17,029 nucleotides of DNA, from the NCBI GenBank assembly GCA_910586805.1, contig CAJUJC010000039.1, forward strand, positions 1 through 17,029, written 5' to 3'. A program made the position numbers and the translations under genes. Under the pieces are notes generated by a model that saw only the letters and a program-made list of their open reading frames with translations, searched no databases and had not been told where the DNA came from. Below, one piece after another: positions 5,836-13,622 of the stretch (its first letter is position 1; each line of letters begins with the position of its first letter). The stretch comes from an uncultured Erysipelotrichales bacterium. GTDB taxonomy: Bacteria; Bacillota_I; Bacilli_A; Erysipelotrichales; Coprobacillaceae.

Positions 5836-6234
5836 ATTATTATTGGTTTTATAAAAAGAAAGTATTTATTACAATACAATTTTTAATTCTTGCATAAATA
5901 AATTGTATTTAAACTTAAAAGGTATCTAAAAACCTATCAAGATTCTAGATACCTTTCCTTAATATTTAGACAATCTATGTCCTTATGAAATTGTGGATTT
6001 TCATATTTCCCACTTCATTCAATTTTAGAATCCTTTGACATTGATAACTCTCATAATTTTTACAATATCATTTCTATATCCTTTAAAGTTATCACTTCTC
6101 AAGATACTTCATGAATAAAATCAATATAACTATTCATTTTCAATAACCAATCATATACTGTAAAAACTTGGATTCTTTTCAAAACTGTCATGTGTCAAAT
6201 TGAAAAGTTTTTCAATTATTCACACTTTGCTTCA
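5831..6234. other. Gene-free convergent region between the small membrane gene and the GH84 gene
   Basis: No convincing gene is seen on either strand. The stretch holds the 11-bp inverted repeat at 5918-5956 and a short one, TTGAAAA-GT-TTTTCAA, at 6200-6215, just past the GH84 stop codon, with a further TTTTCAA/TTGAAAA arm at 6176-6182. On the minus strand a 30-codon open frame at 6099-6191 is followed by fragments broken by stops. That might be a decayed gene, but I cannot tie it to a family. Confidence 0.4.
5918..5956. repeat. Perfect 11-bp inverted repeat in the gene-free stretch
   Basis: AAAGGTATCTA (5918-5928) and TAGATACCTTT (5946-5956) form a perfect stem with a 17-base loop. Read on the minus strand it is followed by TTAAGTTTAAAT, a poor T tract. 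It could be a late terminator for the GH84 transcript, about 280 bases beyond that stop codon, or an unrelated hairpin. Confidence 0.5.
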
Positions 6235-9200
6235 TTATTTTTCAGATTTTTTCTTTTTTGCTACTATCAACCAAATAGCACCTAATGCTACAACAACTGT
6301 TGCTACAGCAATCATAACCATACTTGATGATTTTGATTCTTCTTTTACTCCACCTTGTGGTGTTTGATTTTCAGTAATATCTGTTTCGTCCCCACTCGTT
6401 GGTGTTTCATTTTCTGTTATATCTGTTTCGTCTTCATCTACTGGTACTTGATTTTCTCCAACATTGCCAGTTACATTTGATGTATCTCCATTTGCTGGTC
6501 TTTGTTCAGTTGGTGGAGTTACATTTGGAGTTGTTGGACGATTTGGTGTTACTGGATCTACTGGTTGACTTGGATCAACTGGATTAGTTGGTGGTGTAAT
6601 ATCAGGAACTTTTACTAACCCTTTGATTGCAGCATCAATCTTATCAATCATGATAATGATATCTGCTTCTGTTCCATTCACCCTCAACTTCTTAGCTTCA
6701 TCCAATAAGTCTGCTAAAATTTGATATGATTCAGTTGTATATAAGCTTTCATCAATTTTTTGATTAATTTTTTTATCTAACTCTCTTATATCTACCAATC
6801 CTAAAATAACTTCGTTAACATTGTCTTTCATCTTTATAAAATCTTTTTGAGAAATTTCTTTTTTCACATCAATATCTTTTAATAAAGATGATACTTTAAA
6901 ATATGATTCAGCTGTATAATTTTTTGCATTTATAGCCTTTAATTGATCAACCAAAGACTGAACTTCTTTTTGAGTTGCTTTGTTGACAAGTCCTTGTCTA
7001 GCAGTTTGTAAAGCTTTTACAGCCTGATCAATTTCTTCTTGAGAAGCATCATTTCTCAATTCTTTCACATCCAAACGATCATAAGCCTTTTTATATTCAC
7101 TATATGTCGCACTCATAAAACGATCTGAATCAGTTTTTTCAAATGCGTTTATTTCTACATTCAACATTTGAATATTAACTAATTGATCATAATAAGCAAA
7201 CATAGCTTCTACTATTTTTTGTTGTTCAACTTTATCAATTGATGAGTCCTTAAGCATATTTTTCACATCATTAACAGAATTTTCAAAAGGATTTATTGTA
7301 GATAAAGTATAGTTTTCTTTATGACCTAAAATATCTTTTTCAAATGTTTCAACTTGAGGTAAAATATTGTCTAAATCAAGTTTTAAATCATTATATGCTT
7401 TATCTAATGCTTCTAAAGCTTTCAAAACATCTTTACTATCAGTAATCGAATTCATCAATTCTTTTGCTGCAGATAATTGAGTTTCAAAATTCTTATATGA
7501 TGCTTCTTCAAATGAATCTGAAACAATAACATCATACTTTTTAATTTGATTCATTAAATCTTTTGCATATTCATTTAAATCGTAAGCTTCACTCAAAACT
7601 TTATATTGTTCAATATATTCAGCAGCTGTAACATTTGCTTCGATCATTTCTTGAGAATCTTTTAAAATATCTTTTAAGTTATCCAATGAATCTTTGTGAT
7701 AAATTTCTTCATCTAATATACTTAATTCATATTGAATACTTTCTACAAAAGACACAAGATTTTCTTTAGGAATAGCACTAAATACTAACTGGTCTCTTGC
7801 ATTTTGCAATATTTCTTTTAAAACAACAACATCTTTTTCACTAATATTATCTACATCTTTCATAGAATTTTCAACTGATGAAATAGCACTTTGAAGTTTA
7901 TCAAAAGTAGTTTTTACATATAAATTATCATCATTATTTAAGTCTTTCAAGTTTGCTAATAAAGATTGAACTTCTGTTAAATCTCCTTTTAAATCTGGAT
8001 GACTTAATAAACTTTCTAATTTACTTATTGTAGAATCTACAATTGATTTAGAAACATATTCATTATTGCTTGTTTCTTTTGCATATTTTAATGCTGCCTG
8101 AAGTGCTTCTTGACTATCTTTTGTCCATAAAGATGTATCAGCTTGTTCTGCTTGAGCAATAACTTCATTTAAACGTGTTTTGTCAACACTGATGTAAGAC
8201 ACACGACTTAATAATAATTCTTGGATAGAAATATCCTGATCCTGACTCCATTCTACCTTTACAGATAATAAATGTTCGACTGTATCAGGCAAAATGAACT
8301 CATTTAAAGTTGTATTTAATGTACCCACTTCAACATAATGTGGTTCACCGTTTGCTTCATCAATAACTTCTGCATAAACAATTGCTTGTGAAATTGCAGT
8401 TGGAGATTGAAGAATACTTATTTTATTTCTTTGTGTTTCATCTGTCACTTTATAAACAAGTGATCCACCTTCATTCTTAACTGGTTTAAATGCTGATGAT
8501 GTATTCCCATCAATAATGTTGAAAACTTCATATCCAAATTGTCCTGACACTGTAGATGTTACAGTTGGATCAGTTGTTGTTGCTAGAGGTTCTCCATTAT
8601 TAATTTCAAACTCAGTAAATCTAATCCACTTATCAGCTCCAACTTTTGTTTTTGTTATTTCAAATTTGATATAACGTGCTTTAACATTCAAATTACTCGC
8701 TTCTTTTGTGTTATAAGAAATTTCATGTACTGGTAAAATATCTTGAACTGTATCAGTATTTTCTCGTTCACCAGGATTCGCTGTTCCATCTTGATTTCCA
8801 AAAGTCATAATTTCTGTCCAATCATTTCCATTGTCAGAAACCGAGATCTTAGCATGACGTGGGAAATCTGTATTACTATCTCTAGAAACAACCTTAAATG
8901 TATGCAAATCAATAACTTGTCCTAAATCATAAGTCACATAAGCTCCCTCAACTTGGCTTCCTTGGAAAATTGTTTCAGTAGCACGATTCTTATCAAATAA
9001 GTTTCCTTTATCTTGAACTGTAAATCTATTTGATTCACTTACATCAAGATCATAAATTTCATTAGAATTAACAATAAATTTTGTTAAATCAAATGACACT
9101 GCTTGATTACCTTTGTTTATTAATCGAATATAACGAGCATCTCCAACCATATTTTGATCAGTGACTTCATTAAATACAACACCATTTTCTGAAATTTCTA

Positions 9201-12200
9201 GTGTTAATCCATTAGGAACATCAACTTCTAATGATGATAAATCTTTTAATCTTTCTAATTTCACACCAATATATTCATTAGAACGAAGAGTTAAACCATT
9301 GACAGTAACCATTTTTGTTTGTTCTAAAGAATGAATAACTTGTAAATCTTTTAAAGAATTTACATTTGTATATGTGTATTCAGCAGTAGGTAATAATGTA
9401 TTTTCAAAAACATTAATTTCACCAAACTTAACCCAAGATGCTTTTTCTTGTTTATTAATAAGGCGTACATAACGTGCTCTAATTCCAGACATATCTTCAC
9501 TAATAACATCTTGTCCAGAGTTATTTCCAGTGTATGACTTAAACTTTGTCCAATTTTCACCATCAACTGAATATTCTAAATCATATTTTACCCATTTATC
9601 TCCACTATCTAATCCAACAGCAGCATGGAAAGTTCCTAAATTCGCAATTCTACCTAAATCTAATCCTAGGTAGTCTCCAACAACTGTTTTATTACCATTA
9701 GTTTGATACCATACACCACTTGAATCATTACCATCAAGTAAATTAGCTTCGCTTCCTGACCAAACACCAGTGAAATTTTCTGTTTTTATAATTGTTTTTG
9801 TTAATGGAGTATCATCAGTTGAGCTATCATATTTTGCTACTGAAATTTCATTAAATTGCCACCAACCATTTGTTTTTTCTAAGTTACGAATACGAACTGC
9901 ATCAGCAGAAATACCACCCATATTTACTGTTATTTCATATGGAACATTATTCAATGTTTGATAATTTCTCCATTCTCCATTGACACGATATTCAATTGCA
10001 GCTTTAGCAATCTTGTCCTTTGAACCATTTCCATGAGAAATATTAACTTCACCAACTTCAATAGTTTTATCAAATTCAGCTCCAACCCATGAATCAGCCA
10101 TTGTATTATCTTTATCAGGATCACTAGAATCTGCTGATTTAGCAAATGCAGCATTTGTACTTGTATTTTTATCTATAATATTACTAATATTTCCAGATCT
10201 AACCACCATGTTTTCTGTATTATACAATGGAGAAAGTGTAAATGAGCCATTATCTTTTTCAACGATAATTTCAAAAACTTTCCACCATCTTTGAGTATTT
10301 TCATCAAGATTTCTAAAACGTATAGCGTCAGCTTCTACACCTCCGAAATCAACAATGACTTCTCCACCTAAATCAGATAACTCTTTTAACAATTTCCATG
10401 TTCCATCCACACGATATTCAATTGCAGCATGTGAAACCTTATCTCCATCTGCTTGATACAATTTCATAACACCAATAGATTGTTTTGAATTAAATTCTAA
10501 TCCAACAGCTGCATCCTTATAAATAACATCATCCTTTGGATCATTACTATCACGGAAATCTAATCCAGTAGATAAATTTCCATCAACTAAACTACTTAAA
10601 TTTGGAGTATCAGTGTATGTTTGAACCATATTCTCAATAAAAGGTATTCCAGTTAAAACTTCTGGTTGTTCTTGTTCATCTTTAACATCATTAATAATAA
10701 TATCTTTACATCCTAACCACATATTTCCTTTATCTTGAGTAGATATGATACGAACTCCCTTTGCCTTTAGACCTAATTCATTTAACTCAATAAGCGTTCT
10801 TGTATCACTATATTCACTTCCAGCAATGTCAATCCATGTTTTTCCATCAATAGTATATTGAACTTTTGCAGCACTAAAAGTATCTCTTGCATTCCCACCA
10901 TGTGCCATTTTAAAAGTAACATTATCAATATCTATAACTTGATTATACATAACTCCAATGTAAGTTCCCACAGTTGTGCTATTTGGATTTTTCCAAATAA
11001 CTTCAGTTCCTTCATTGTTATCTAATAAATTTTCTAAATTTCCTGCTGGTGTATCACTACGACTTGTAATAACTTTAGCAATAATTTTACTTGTATCAAT
11101 AAGACTTCCAATTGTAACTGATAATTCACCATTTAAATAATTAGCAAATGGAATAATACGTTTTGCTCCTGCTTGAGCAGTATCAATTTGATTATTAATC
11201 TTATAACGTATATGGTTCTTAGAATCCTCAATTTTAGCCACAGCTAAAGTATAATGAGTAACTGCCTCATCATTTTGATTATCTTGTAAAGCAATAGCTG
11301 TTTGAATCAATTCAATACAAGCCTCACTTATATCTTTTAAAGATAAACGCCAAGGATTGATTTCTTCTTTTAAATTTTCATTTTGAGAAAGTTTATCAAA
11401 ATCATCACATGCTTTTATAATCTTTTCAAATTCTGTTATTAAAGCTTCTCCTTTATCACGAATATCAGTTCCCTGAGCAAAAATTTCTTTAAACTCATCT
11501 AATAATGGTTTTAATTCTTCAGATTCAGCCAAATTCAATCCATGTCCATTTGGAGATGGATCACTTAAATGTTTAGCCATTTCATATAAAGCTTCATCAG
11601 CATCAGTATCAATATACTTAAATGAATCTTTCCAACTCTTATCATCATTAAACGCTTTTACATTCCATGCATAATCTGCTACTGCAAATATAGCCACTTT
11701 AGATGCTTCAGCTTCTTGCATTGGATTTGTCACAGCACCATCTAAATCTTCAACATTTATATCAGTATGTAATAAAGAACCTTTACCCATCATTAAACGT
11801 TGCATATTAATATCATTAACAGGCCAATTTAACCAGAATAATGGACTTCTTCGAGGAGACGCACCATCTGGTAAATCTCTTGTCTTAAAATGATCTAAAG
11901 TTCTTTGCTCAATTGGTTGACATACTGCTTCACCAGTCCAGAAGATTTGAATATCTTCATCAAAACCTTGATCATAATCATCTAATTCACCTTCTACCCA
12001 CCAAGCATTGTTATATCCACCTGGACAGAATACAAGGTTATAAACATCACCTTTAGAATCTACCCATTTTTGTAAATGATCCATTACTCTAACAACAACT
12101 GAACGTGGTAATCCTCCAGCATCATCACCTAAAACACCAAATTGACGAACACCAATATCATATAATTGTTCAAACTTAGTTTCAATTTTTTTAATATCTT

Positions 12201-13011
12201 GTTCATAACTCGCTTCTGTGATTCCACCAACCATAAATGGATGAATTGTCCATACAAAACGACATTTACTTTCATTTCCAGCTTCAACCATTTCACGTAT
12301 TTCCTCTAATCTTTCAGCTGGGTATGGATCTCTCCATTTTTTACTATGATATGTATCATCCTTTGGAGCAAAAATATAAGATGTCATCTTAAATTCTCCA
12401 CCAAATTTCATCAAAGAAATACGATCTTCATCACTCCATGGAATTCCATAATAACCTTCAATAAAACCTCTCGTCTTTGTTGAAGCAAAATCATCAATTC
12501 TTAAATTACGAATTGTTCTTCCTTCTATTTGATTAAATATATGTTTTAAAGAAGTTGCCCCATAAAATGACGCATCTGTATTTTTTCCTAAAATTGCAAT
12601 TGTTTTATTATTTACATAAACAATATGTGAATCAATCTTATTAAAGAATGATTCATTATGATCAACGTTCTTATCGAAATATTGATCAACATAACCTTTA
12701 GAGTTATTTGTCCCAATTAAAACGTTTGTCATATTTTCTAAACTTTCATTTGAGACATTTACTTTTATACTCTTAGAATCAAAAATATCTTTAATTCTAT
12801 TTTTTGTCACATTATCAATTGTTGAGTCATAAACAATATTAACTTCATTAGAAATAACAAAATCTCCACCTAAATACTCTAATGATTGTGGATTAGGATA
12901 AATCTCATATTCACTTTCATTAGCTGCATTTACAGGTGAAATACTGCTCATCCCTAAAGTCATTGAAAATGACAAAACAGATAATAAAACTCTTCTCCAT
13001 CTTTTGCTCAT
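6235..13011 (-). CDS. Secreted, surface-anchored GH84 beta-N-acetylglucosaminidase/hyaluronidase-like protein
   Basis: A complete 2258-residue exo-glycosidase expected to release beta-linked GlcNAc outside the cell. Order: signal peptide 1-29 (RRVLLSVLSFSMTLG, cut near VNA); GH20b-like domain about 35-175; GH84 catalytic barrel about 180-480, starting RGFIEGYYGIPWS. The acid/base pair is D296-D297 in GVLGDDAGG; GGYNNAWW (331-338) and WLNWPVND (393-400) line the pocket, as in Clostridium perfringens NagJ. Then follow a helical region to about 645; F5/8-type modules at about 648-778, 787-918, 928-1060, 1072-1203 and 1323-1472; extra beta domains at 1207-1320 and 1475-1605; and about eight three-helix FIVAR-like modules, 1607-2135. 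The end is a Pro/acidic linker, TPQGG at 2217-2221, a membrane helix (about 2229-2250) and KKKKSEK. AGAAGGAG at 13021-13028 supports the start. Substrate preference (mucin glycans, hyaluronan fragments, O-GlcNAc) is not decided by sequence. Confidence 0.94.
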   Translation of the reverse strand: MSKRWRRVLLSVLSFSMTLGMSSISPVNAANESEYEIYPNPQSLEYLGGDFVISNEVNIVYDSTIDNVTKNRIKDIFDSKSIKVNVSNESLENMTNVLIGTNNSKGYVDQYFDKNVDHNESFFNKIDSHIVYVNNKTIAILGKNTDASFYGATSLKHIFNQIEGRTIRNLRIDDFASTKTRGFIEGYYGIPWSDEDRISLMKFGGEFKMTSYIFAPKDDTYHSKKWRDPYPAERLEEIREMVEAGNESKCRFVWTIHPFMVGGITEASYEQDIKKIETKFEQLYDIGVRQFGVLGDDAGGLPRSVVVRVMDHLQKWVDSKGDVYNLVFCPGGYNNAWWVEGELDDYDQGFDEDIQIFWTGEAVCQPIEQRTLDHFKTRDLPDGASPRRSPLFWLNWPVNDINMQRLMMGKGSLLHTDINVEDLDGAVTNPMQEAEASKVAIFAVADYAWNVKAFNDDKSWKDSFKYIDTDADEALYEMAKHLSDPSPNGHGLNLAESEELKPLLDEFKEIFAQGTDIRDKGEALITEFEKIIKACDDFDKLSQNENLKEEINPWRLSLKDISEACIELIQTAIALQDNQNDEAVTHYTLAVAKIEDSKNHIRYKINNQIDTAQAGAKRIIPFANYLNGELSVTIGSLIDTSKIIAKVITSRSDTPAGNLENLLDNNEGTEVIWKNPNSTTVGTYIGVMYNQVIDIDNVTFKMAHGGNARDTFSAAKVQYTIDGKTWIDIAGSEYSDTRTLIELNELGLKAKGVRIISTQDKGNMWLGCKDIIINDVKDEQEQPEVLTGIPFIENMVQTYTDTPNLSSLVDGNLSTGLDFRDSNDPKDDVIYKDAAVGLEFNSKQSIGVMKLYQADGDKVSHAAIEYRVDGTWKLLKELSDLGGEVIVDFGGVEADAIRFRNLDENTQRWWKVFEIIVEKDNGSFTLSPLYNTENMVVRSGNISNIIDKNTSTNAAFAKSADSSDPDKDNTMADSWVGAEFDKTIEVGEVNISHGNGSKDKIAKAAIEYRVNGEWRNYQTLNNVPYEITVNMGGISADAVRIRNLEKTNGWWQFNEISVAKYDSSTDDTPLTKTIIKTENFTGVWSGSEANLLDGNDSSGVWYQTNGNKTVVGDYLGLDLGRIANLGTFHAAVGLDSGDKWVKYDLEYSVDGENWTKFKSYTGNNSGQDVISEDMSGIRARYVRLINKQEKASWVKFGEINVFENTLLPTAEYTYTNVNSLKDLQVIHSLEQTKMVTVNGLTLRSNEYIGVKLERLKDLSSLEVDVPNGLTLEISENGVVFNEVTDQNMVGDARYIRLINKGNQAVSFDLTKFIVNSNEIYDLDVSESNRFTVQDKGNLFDKNRATETIFQGSQVEGAYVTYDLGQVIDLHTFKVVSRDSNTDFPRHAKISVSDNGNDWTEIMTFGNQDGTANPGERENTDTVQDILPVHEISYNTKEASNLNVKARYIKFEITKTKVGADKWIRFTEFEINNGEPLATTTDPTVTSTVSGQFGYEVFNIIDGNTSSAFKPVKNEGGSLVYKVTDETQRNKISILQSPTAISQAIVYAEVIDEANGEPHYVEVGTLNTTLNEFILPDTVEHLLSVKVEWSQDQDISIQELLLSRVSYISVDKTRLNEVIAQAEQADTSLWTKDSQEALQAALKYAKETSNNEYVSKSIVDSTISKLESLLSHPDLKGDLTEVQSLLANLKDLNNDDNLYVKTTFDKLQSAISSVENSMKDVDNISEKDVVVLKEILQNARDQLVFSAIPKENLVSFVESIQYELSILDEEIYHKDSLDNLKDILKDSQEMIEANVTAAEYIEQYKVLSEAYDLNEYAKDLMNQIKKYDVIVSDSFEEASYKNFETQLSAAKELMNSITDSKDVLKALEALDKAYNDLKLDLDNILPQVETFEKDILGHKENYTLSTINPFENSVNDVKNMLKDSSIDKVEQQKIVEAMFAYYDQLVNIQMLNVEINAFEKTDSDRFMSATYSEYKKAYDRLDVKELRNDASQEEIDQAVKALQTARQGLVNKATQKEVQSLVDQLKAINAKNYTAESYFKVSSLLKDIDVKKEISQKDFIKMKDNVNEVILGLVDIRELDKKINQKIDESLYTTESYQILADLLDEAKKLRVNGTEADIIIMIDKIDAAIKGLVKVPDITPPTNPVDPSQPVDPVTPNRPTTPNVTPPTEQRPANGDTSNVTGNVGENQVPVDEDETDITENETPTSGDETDITENQTPQGGVKEESKSSSMVMIAVATVVVALGAIWLIVAKKKKSEK
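6367..6432 (-). repeat. Tandem 42-bp repeat encoding a duplicated sorting-like motif
   Basis: Near-identical 24-base segments starting at 6367 and 6409 on the plus strand are 42 bases apart. They encode two copies of a 14-residue unit: DETDITENETPTSG (2194-2207) and DETDITENQTPQGG (2208-2221). The second copy sits where an LPXTG motif would be. Confidence 0.8.
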
Positions 13012-13079
13012 TTAAAAAATCTCCTTCTTATAAATTAAATTAATGTTTTAAATAACTATGAAAATCATTCCCATTGTTA

Positions 13080-13096
13080 TTCATTTTAAAAATGAA
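13080..13096. repeat. Short perfect palindrome in the GH84 leader
   Basis: TTCATTTT, one A, AAAATGAA: an 8-1-8 palindrome composed mostly of A and T. It lies between the orphan ribosome-like site and the true one. It may form a weak stem or simply reflect base composition. Confidence 0.35.
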
Positions 13097-13108
13097 AAAT
13101 AAATATAT

Positions 13109-13118
13109 CCTCCTTCCT
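13109..13118 (-). promoter_or_regulatory. Orphan Shine-Dalgarno-like sequence
   Basis: On the minus strand AGGAAGGAGG is a near-ideal ribosome binding sequence, but no ATG, GTG or TTG follows within 20 bases. The next ATG is about 24 bases on and would give only a 14-residue frame (MNNNGNDFHSYLKH). It is 90 bases upstream of the GH84 ribosome site. It may be a ribosome standby site, an anti-SD-pairing regulatory element, or a remnant. Confidence 0.4.
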
Positions 13119-13191
13119 ATATAATTTTGTATTATGATAAATTTTAAATAAGCATTATTAATAAAAATAATCAAAAATGATCTTTTGTTAC

Positions 13192-13240
13192 ATATCATGA
13201 TTTTTTTGCCCCAAATATCATGATTTCCCATCCCAAATAT
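13192..13240 (-). repeat. 22-23-bp tandem direct repeat in the GH84 leader
   Basis: The 12-mer ATATCATGATTT occurs at 13192-13203 and again at 13215-13226. Each copy is followed by a C-rich stretch ending CCCAA (13210-13214 and 13232-13236), and a third copy starts with ATAT at 13237. The period is 23 then 22 bases, close to two turns of the helix, and ATCATGAT is itself palindromic. This spacing is typical of paired protein binding sites. Confidence 0.6.
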
Positions 13241-13253
13241 TCTTTTTAACAAC

Positions 13254-13282
13254 AAGTTATTGGAATATATATTCAATAACTT
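13254..13282 (-). other. Bulged hairpin near the 5-prime end of the GH84 transcript
   Basis: AAGTTATTG (13254-13262) pairs with CAATAACTT (13274-13282). The intervening bases GAATATATATTC can continue the stem with one bulge, giving a long, AT-rich hairpin. It would lie about 25-50 nucleotides from the predicted transcript start and has no T tract after it, so it is not a terminator. A role in transcript stability is possible. Confidence 0.5.
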
Positions 13283-13312
13283 CCTTATTTAAAGGTACCA
13301 AAACACACTTTT

Positions 13313-13341
13313 ATGATAACGTAAGCACTTACACTTGTCAA
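13313..13341 (-). promoter_or_regulatory. GH84 promoter with a cre/LacI-like operator in the spacer
   Basis: On the minus strand a perfect TTGACA (13336-13341) and TATCAT (13313-13318, 5 of 6) are exactly 17 bases apart, the best promoter match in the window. Inside the spacer is TGTAAGTGCTTACG (13320-13333), whose core GTAAG-TG-CTTAC is a perfect dyad. It matches the CcpA cre pattern TGWAANCGNTNWCA except for the centre (TG in place of CG) and the last base. A repressor bound there would block the promoter, so catabolite repression or a sugar-specific LacI-family regulator is likely. The regulator is not in the window. Confidence 0.72.
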
Positions 13342-13622
13342 TTGTTTTTTCCTAAGATATATTTTCTATTTTTAGAACTCTTGTAAACAAAAAAATACAA
13401 TATCATTTATTGTTATTTTCTTTATAATTCTTGTTTTTTATAAAACTGAAATATTCTACACTATACTCAAAATAACATGAAAAACGTATAAATTATTATA
13501 CCCCTTAAAATAAAAAAGGTAGAATTTATGATATATCACTCATTCTACCTTTATTGAATACTTAATCCCAAACTATTTAAAACAATACTTACTTTCCCTT
13601 TTATTTAAATCAAGGCATCATT
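13342..13622. other. Remainder of the GH20-GH84 intergenic region
   Basis: Apart from the GH20 terminator, no feature is supported in this AT-rich stretch. It completes the 611-bp gap between the two glycosidase genes, the other half being the GH84 promoter and leader. Confidence 0.5.
13505..13552 (-). terminator. Intrinsic terminator of the GH20 gene
   Basis: An 11-bp perfect stem, AAAGGTAGAAT (13515-13525) with ATTCTACCTTT (13542-13552), is followed on the minus strand by a T-rich run of TTTTTTATTTT. The loop holds a 10-bp palindrome TGATATATCA. It lies about 70 bases after the GH20 stop codon and upstream of the GH84 promoter, so the two glycosidase genes are separate transcription units. 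Confidence 0.87.

Larger units (their letters stand above)
13012..13306 (-). other. Long predicted 5-prime leader of the GH84 gene (about 295 nt)
   Basis: This is the stretch between the predicted transcription start near 13306 and the GH84 ATG at 13011. From 5-prime to 3-prime it contains a bulged hairpin (13254-13282), a 22-23-bp tandem repeat (13192-13240), a strong ribosome-site-like sequence with no suitable start codon (13109-13118), a 17-bp palindrome (13080-13096) and the real ribosome site (13021-13028). It matches no riboswitch class that I recognise. A weaker internal promoter nearer the gene cannot be excluded. Confidence 0.45.

Noticed and set aside
6099..6191. 30-codon minus-strand frame MTVLKRIQVFTVYDW... 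followed by broken frames
   Set aside because: Possibly a decayed gene, but there is no ribosome site, stops interrupt all continuations and no family is recognised, so it is not listed as a pseudogene.
6399..10154. Several 60-68-codon open frames overlapping the GH84 gene on either strand
   Set aside because: All are shadows of a long, continuous, domain-rich gene and reflect its repeats and codon bias, for example Leu-rich antisense of the Pro/acidic linker.
13192..13240. Direct repeats considered as a CRISPR array
   Set aside because: Only two full units, no spacers of constant length between identical repeats, and no cas genes in the window.
13040..13276. 78-codon open frame on the minus strand upstream of the GH84 gene
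   Set aside because: Composition is typical of AT-rich noncoding DNA (runs of Ile, Asn, Phe), no ribosome site precedes the ATG, and it covers the tandem repeat and orphan ribosome-like sequence.
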